Of a DNA stretch of 64,000 bases, positions 60,380 to 64,000 are shown one piece after another. The notes beneath the pieces were generated by a model, which was given only the letters and a program-made list of their open reading frames with translations, did not search any database and had not been told where the DNA came from. How positions within the stretch are numbered: the stretch's first letter is position 1; every line of letters begins with the position of its first letter. Source of the DNA: CAYXZQ01 sp963717515 (GTDB taxonomy: Archaea; Nanobdellota; Nanobdellia; Woesearchaeales; DSVV01); contig OY970338.1 in NCBI GenBank assembly GCA_963717515.1, forward strand, positions 682,001 to 746,000, given 5' to 3'. A program made the position numbers and the translations under genes.

Positions 60380-60766
60380 ATGAACAGTGACTGGAAAAAA
60401 AGATATGAAGAGGAAGATGCATGGGGGATGCTCACGAGCGTCGATGTGCATGAGTGCAACCCTGAGACGATAAGGGATGCTGATGCCATAAAGAGGTATG
60501 TAGTAGAGCTATGCGAGATGATAGAGATGAAACGGTTCGGCGATACAGTTGTCGTGAATTTCGGCGAGGATGAGAGAGTCGCTGGATATTCCATGACCCA
60601 GCTCATCGAGACGTCGCTGATATCCGGGCACTTTGCCAACCAGACCAACAGGGTATTCATGGACATTTTCAGCTGCAAGCCTTATGACCCGAAGGTCGTC
60701 GTAGAGTTCACAACGAAATTCTTCGGCGGGAAAGACTACAATGTCAATACAGTATTCAGAAAATGA
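60380..60766 (+). CDS. AdoMet decarboxylase-like paralogue with altered cleavage motif
   Basis: A 128-residue protein of the same fold as SpeD: LIETSLISGHF at about 75-85 lines up with the SpeD IAESHFSIHTW motif, and MDIFSCKPYDP with LDIFTCGDKID, keeping the Cys (99). The cleavage-site Glu-Ser is Glu77-Thr78-Ser79 here. It may be a processed enzyme on another substrate (SpeD relatives that decarboxylate ornithine or arginine have been reported) or a partner of SpeD. GGAGG lies before ATG 60380; ATG 60374 overlaps the SpeD stop. Confidence 0.75.
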   Translation: MNSDWKKRYEEEDAWGMLTSVDVHECNPETIRDADAIKRYVVELCEMIEMKRFGDTVVVNFGEDERVAGYSMTQLIETSLISGHFANQTNRVFMDIFSCKPYDPKVVVEFTTKFFGGKDYNVNTVFRK

Positions 60767-61593
60767 GCGAAACATGGATAAGAGACAGATGGACCACGAG
60801 CGGATGCTCAGCGACAGTTAAGATCACAGGGTCGCTGGAGAAGACAAGGACTGAATATCAGAGGCTTGAGGTCGTGCAATCAGAAAAGCTCGGCAAGCTG
60901 CTTCTTCTTGATGATGTCATCCATCTTTGCGAGGCTGACGAGTTCGCATACCATGAGATGATAGTGCATCCGGCGATGCATGCCCATCCTTCCCCGAAAA
61001 AAGTCCTGATCATAGGAGGAGGGGACGGCGGGACTGCAAGGGAGGTGCTCAAGCATGACGTGGACGAGGTGCACCTCTGCGAGATTGATAAGGCAGTCAT
61101 TGACATATGCAGGAAGCATTTCCCGGACATATCGAAAAGCTTCGACGACCCCAGGCTCAAGGTCTTCATCGAGGACGGAAATGTCTTTCTTGACAGCAGG
61201 AAAGGGGATTATGACATAATAATCGTCGATTCATCGGACCCCGTGGGCCCGGCAAAGGTGCTCTTCAGCGAGGGGTTCTACAGGAAGATACACGATGCGC
61301 TCAAAGAAGACGGCATCGCAGCCACGCAATCGGAGGGGATGTTCTTCGACAGGAATACCATAATCGAGCTCTTCAGGTTCAACAGGAAGATATTCCCCAT
61401 GCTCGAATACTATTATGCACTGGTCCCCACATATCCGTCCGGTACAATCGGGTTCTCATTCTGCTCTAAGAGATACGGGCCCCTGGAGGATGTCAGGGAG
61501 ACCGGGCTTGAGTTCAAGTACTACAGCCCTGAGATCCACAGGGCGGCATTTGTCCTGCCTGCGTTCATGAAGAAGGCGCTCCAAGAGGCTTAA
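60763..61593 (+). CDS. speE: Spermidine synthase (aminopropyltransferase)
   Basis: A 276-residue transferase moving an aminopropyl group from decarboxylated AdoMet to a diamine. GGGDGG at 85-90 binds the donor; Asp156 and Asp159 in VDSSDPVGPA bind the amine; the early QSEKLGKLLLLDD and DEFAYHEM segments are typical. It overlaps the paralogue's stop by four bases (ATGA). The product may be spermidine or a related triamine. Confidence 0.95.
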   Translation: MSETWIRDRWTTSGCSATVKITGSLEKTRTEYQRLEVVQSEKLGKLLLLDDVIHLCEADEFAYHEMIVHPAMHAHPSPKKVLIIGGGDGGTAREVLKHDVDEVHLCEIDKAVIDICRKHFPDISKSFDDPRLKVFIEDGNVFLDSRKGDYDIIIVDSSDPVGPAKVLFSEGFYRKIHDALKEDGIAATQSEGMFFDRNTIIELFRFNRKIFPMLEYYYALVPTYPSGTIGFSFCSKRYGPLEDVRETGLEFKYYSPEIHRAAFVLPAFMKKALQEA

Positions 61594-61631
61594 CAGTAAT
61601 ATTTATTAACGATTGTTTCCATTGACATTGC

Positions 61632-62075
61632 ATGGACAGGGACGAGATACTCGACTGGGGAATAAATTACGAGAACGACGCCTATTTCTTCTATGTCGAA
61701 AACAGCAAAAAGTTTCCTGAGTTCGAGGAATTATTCTCTTCGCTTGCGATGCAGGAATACAGGCACAGAAGGCTCCTTGAGTTCTTCAGAGAAAGCGGAG
61801 ATTTTGACGAAGCGAACAGGAAGGCGTATGAAGAGAATGTGATGGGATATGTCATGAGCCCGGAAGCCAGGCAGGACACAAAAGAATACGACGATGCAGG
61901 CGAGGTCGTGAGGACTGCTCTCAGGATTGAGCAGGAATCATTCGACATGTACTCTAAGATGCATAGCGAGGTTTCTGGTGAGGAGCTGAGGAAACTGCTC
62001 AAGAGGCTCATGGAGATGGAATACAGCCACGTGGTCCTGATAAAGAAGCAGCTGGGGAAATACCTGACTTCCTGA
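61632..62075 (+). CDS. Rubrerythrin/ferritin-like diiron protein
   Basis: A 147-residue four-helix protein. Glu ligands lie in INYENDAYFFY (helix 1), AMQEYRHRRLL (helix 2), RIEQESFDMY (helix 3) and MEMEYSHVVLIKK (helix 4), giving two E-x-x-H/Y type sites. There is no C-terminal rubredoxin domain. It probably handles peroxide or iron. A TATA box (TATTTATTA, near 61599) is centred about 30 bases before ATG 61632. Confidence 0.85.
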   Translation: MDRDEILDWGINYENDAYFFYVENSKKFPEFEELFSSLAMQEYRHRRLLEFFRESGDFDEANRKAYEENVMGYVMSPEARQDTKEYDDAGEVVRTALRIEQESFDMYSKMHSEVSGEELRKLLKRLMEMEYSHVVLIKKQLGKYLTS

Positions 62076-62150
62076 TTACGGTGCCATCTTGCCGTTTTCT
62101 TTTGGAATGAGGCAAAAAGCAATATAAACTCATGTGAATTCCCTCCTGAG

Positions 62151-62942
62151 ATGAACAGAAGAGAACTGTTGATGACGGCGGGGATTTACGGGATCTCTGC
62201 AATGCTGCCTGACCTTACTTATGGGAAAGCCAGGCAAAAAGCCAAAGGGCTCTGCATCATATTTGACGATGCAGGAGGGAGCAGGGAGACGATTTCATCG
62301 CTGGAAAGGCTGGCTAAAGAGGGGGTTACTGCTAACATTGCTGTCCTGCCGGGGACAAGGCTCGAGAAGGAAGCTCTTGACATCCTTGTAGGATATAACA
62401 ATGCTGACGTGCTCCTTCACCAGCCCATGGAGCCCCATGACCTTGAGCACAACTGGCCTGAGGAGCATATCCCGAAGGATTTAGGAAAATGCAATCCGGT
62501 TGACTGCACTGCAATATATAATTGCCATTCACCCGAAAAGGCCTATGATATCGTGAAGAAAAATGCTGAACATCTGAACAGATATCTGGACAGGGCGCAT
62601 AGGAATATAGCCGGGCTGAACAATCACATGGGAAGCAGGGTGACAGAGGACTGGAGGCTGATGCTTGCTGTGAGCAGGTATGCGAGGGATAATGGGCTTG
62701 TAGTCATCGACAGCAGGACATCTGCAAATAGCGTGTTTTACGAGACAGCTTTCCTTTCCGGTGCCAGGGCATACAAGAGCAGGATGTTCATCGACAGGCA
62801 TGCTGAAAAGAAGCTGCGAAAGCTGCTGGAATTCCCGAAGCAGATTGTCGCGATAGGCCATCTCCAGTACAGGGAGACTGTGGATGCATACGTCAGGGTC
62901 GCAAAAGATGAGAGGATGCTGAAGGTCTCTGGACTTCAATAA
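62151..62942 (+). CDS. Divergent polysaccharide deacetylase (YibQ-like)
   Basis: A 263-residue protein with an N-terminal NRRELLMTAGIYGISAML segment that looks like a twin-arginine-type export signal or anchor. The domain follows the YibQ family: IIFDDAGGSRE, LLHQPMEPHD, NNHMGSRVTED and IDSRTSANSVF supply the metal and catalytic residues. It probably removes acyl groups from an extracellular glycan. AATATAAAC lies about 25 bases before the ATG. Confidence 0.88.
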   Translation: MNRRELLMTAGIYGISAMLPDLTYGKARQKAKGLCIIFDDAGGSRETISSLERLAKEGVTANIAVLPGTRLEKEALDILVGYNNADVLLHQPMEPHDLEHNWPEEHIPKDLGKCNPVDCTAIYNCHSPEKAYDIVKKNAEHLNRYLDRAHRNIAGLNNHMGSRVTEDWRLMLAVSRYARDNGLVVIDSRTSANSVFYETAFLSGARAYKSRMFIDRHAEKKLRKLLEFPKQIVAIGHLQYRETVDAYVRVAKDERMLKVSGLQ

Positions 62943-62973
62943 TGCCCAAATAATAAGAAAGCCTGACAATCGA

Positions 62974-62988
62974 AAAGTATATAAAAGA
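62974..62988 (+). promoter_or_regulatory. TATA box for the methyltransferase gene
   Basis: AAAGTATATAAAAG lies about 55 bases before ATG 63036, leaving a leader of roughly 30 bases. Confidence 0.5.
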
Positions 62989-63035
62989 ATGGTCTTGATT
63001 CGGAATTACTGTTGTCATTTTGAAAGATCGTGGTC

Positions 63036-64000
63036 ATGATGAAGCCAGACAAGAGATATTTTACAAATTCTCGAGGCAAGAAGATCAAGATATTCCCGGG
63101 CTATTTCAGCCTCTATGGCCTGGACCGCCTGCAATCATCCCATATCCTGTCAACCAGCGACAAGAAGATCGACTGGTCTTCATTCGAGATAGGGTTTTTC
63201 TCCAGCAAATACTATTCCTTCAACATCCTTGTCGACTTCCTCAAGAAAAACGAGATCCCACTGACATTTGACAGCCATCTGGACATAGGAAGCAGCCATG
63301 CAATCCAGTCACAGCTCCTCAAATACAGCGGCATAGTGAAAAATCAGATGCAATCGACATATTCCGCGGATACCTGCCATTGAGGAAGAATATCCTTGAG
63401 AGGTACGTAAAAATCCTTGCAGAACAACACAAACCTGCTGAAGAGAGCAGGAATCCTTCAGCCCCCAGGCTCAAGAACGTCGAAGCGCTGGTATCTCATG
63501 TGAACAATGCTGTCAATGCAAATAAGAAAAGACCCGTGTCGCTGCTCTCATCCATTGACAGGAGACTGAAGGGAATCCTGCCCCTGAACAAGATGAGGGA
63601 GATTGTCACCCGCAGGATGAAGCGGGATTATCTCAGGTCATGGGAAGAGAAGTTCGGTTATGTTCCGGATGGATACATCACGAGATTCAGCTCACTCTCA
63701 GGGGACCTGGACAACTACCTCACAAAGGACATCTTCACCCTGTCCGGGAAGTATGATCTCATCACCAGCTTCCTCACATTGTCATATTTCAATACTGAAA
63801 AGATAATCAAGAAGGTATCCACTCTCCTTGATGATGGCGGGATCTTTACCTTCACCTGCGATTACTGGTGGTACCCCATCAACTCAACAAAGATATCCGG
63901 CGACTTCCCGTACGCATGCCAGCGCCTTGAGAGGGATGACCTGAAAAGATATTATGAGGAGTTCCATCCGTCCCTTGCCACAGATGTCATGAAGAGGTAT
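63036..64000 (+). CDS. SAM-dependent methyltransferase, frameshifted and 3' partial
   Basis: The first part (to about 63343) encodes an N-terminal domain and SAM motif I, HLDIGSSHAIQ. The frame then hits TGA at 63381. Shifting by one base at the A-run 63339-63343 lets the protein continue (DAIDIFRGYLPL, then KYDLITSFLTLSYFN and DDGGIFTFTCDYWWY) without a stop to the window edge. One missing A in that run explains it: a sequencing error or a real inactivating mutation. Class I methyltransferase fold; substrate unknown. Starts at 63030 (GTG) or 63039 are possible. Confidence 0.7.

Overview
The window reads as a chromosome segment of an archaeon, most likely a DPANN-type lineage (Woesearchaeota/Pacearchaeota-like; placement is inference). 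Archaeal signs are TATA boxes about 25 bases before start codons, many apparently leaderless first genes, GGTGA-type ribosome binding sites inside operons, an isolated 5S rRNA gene, an AK6/Fap7-type kinase, an RqcH-type protein and a small pyruvoyl AdoMet decarboxylase. Many genes nevertheless look shared with bacteria (nonulosonate synthesis, carbamoyltransferase, PurH, hybrid histidine kinase), which points to transfer. No tRNA, CRISPR array or transposase was seen.

Bases 1-14,400 are a surface-glycan region. On the minus strand lies a HisF/HisH/WbpG-type amidotransferase trio. Divergent from it is an overlapping plus-strand operon: CMP-nonulosonate cytidylyltransferase, two tandem NeuB-like synthases, a GNAT acetyltransferase, a formyltransferase-like protein, a PIG-L deacetylase and a TIM-barrel protein. 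Together they suggest a nonulosonic (sialic/legionaminic-like) acid carrying N-acyl and amidino groups. Two further minus-strand units follow: a fused dehydrogenase/oxidoreductase with a GT4 glycosyltransferase, and an SGNH hydrolase with a carbamoyltransferase and a small partner protein.

Bases 14,400-16,300 are an AT-rich accessory patch (46-residue membrane protein, degenerate receiver, unknown 239-residue protein). It is flanked by a partial duplication of the promoter and 5' end of a radical SAM gene. Bases 16,300-25,000 hold more glycan genes: radical SAM, GT39-like transferase, flippase-like protein, DPM-like GT2 and three nucleotide-sugar enzymes. An AT-rich membrane protein, the 5S rRNA gene and two unknown genes follow.

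Bases 27,400-50,400 are mostly core metabolism: PfkB kinase, phosphodiesterase, histidine kinase, short RqcH-like protein, FolD and 5-formyl-THF cyclo-ligase divergent from PurH, then one long purine operon (purSL-purQ-purN-purE-purA-purC-purB) and the UDP-GlcNAc operon glmM-glmU-glmS. The two folate genes sit naturally beside the formyl-folate-using purine steps.

Bases 50,500-64,000 hold an HTH/S-layer-like-domain protein, a gene-free stretch with large perfect palindromes (52.3 kb), a coiled-coil winged-helix protein, AK6, an ABC-2 exporter with a membrane-anchored HTH protein, a HIT protein, a 45-residue zinc ribbon, a polyamine operon (AdoMetDC, an AdoMetDC-like paralogue, spermidine synthase), a rubrerythrin-like protein, a divergent polysaccharide deacetylase and a methyltransferase with an apparent one-base frameshift that runs off the right edge.
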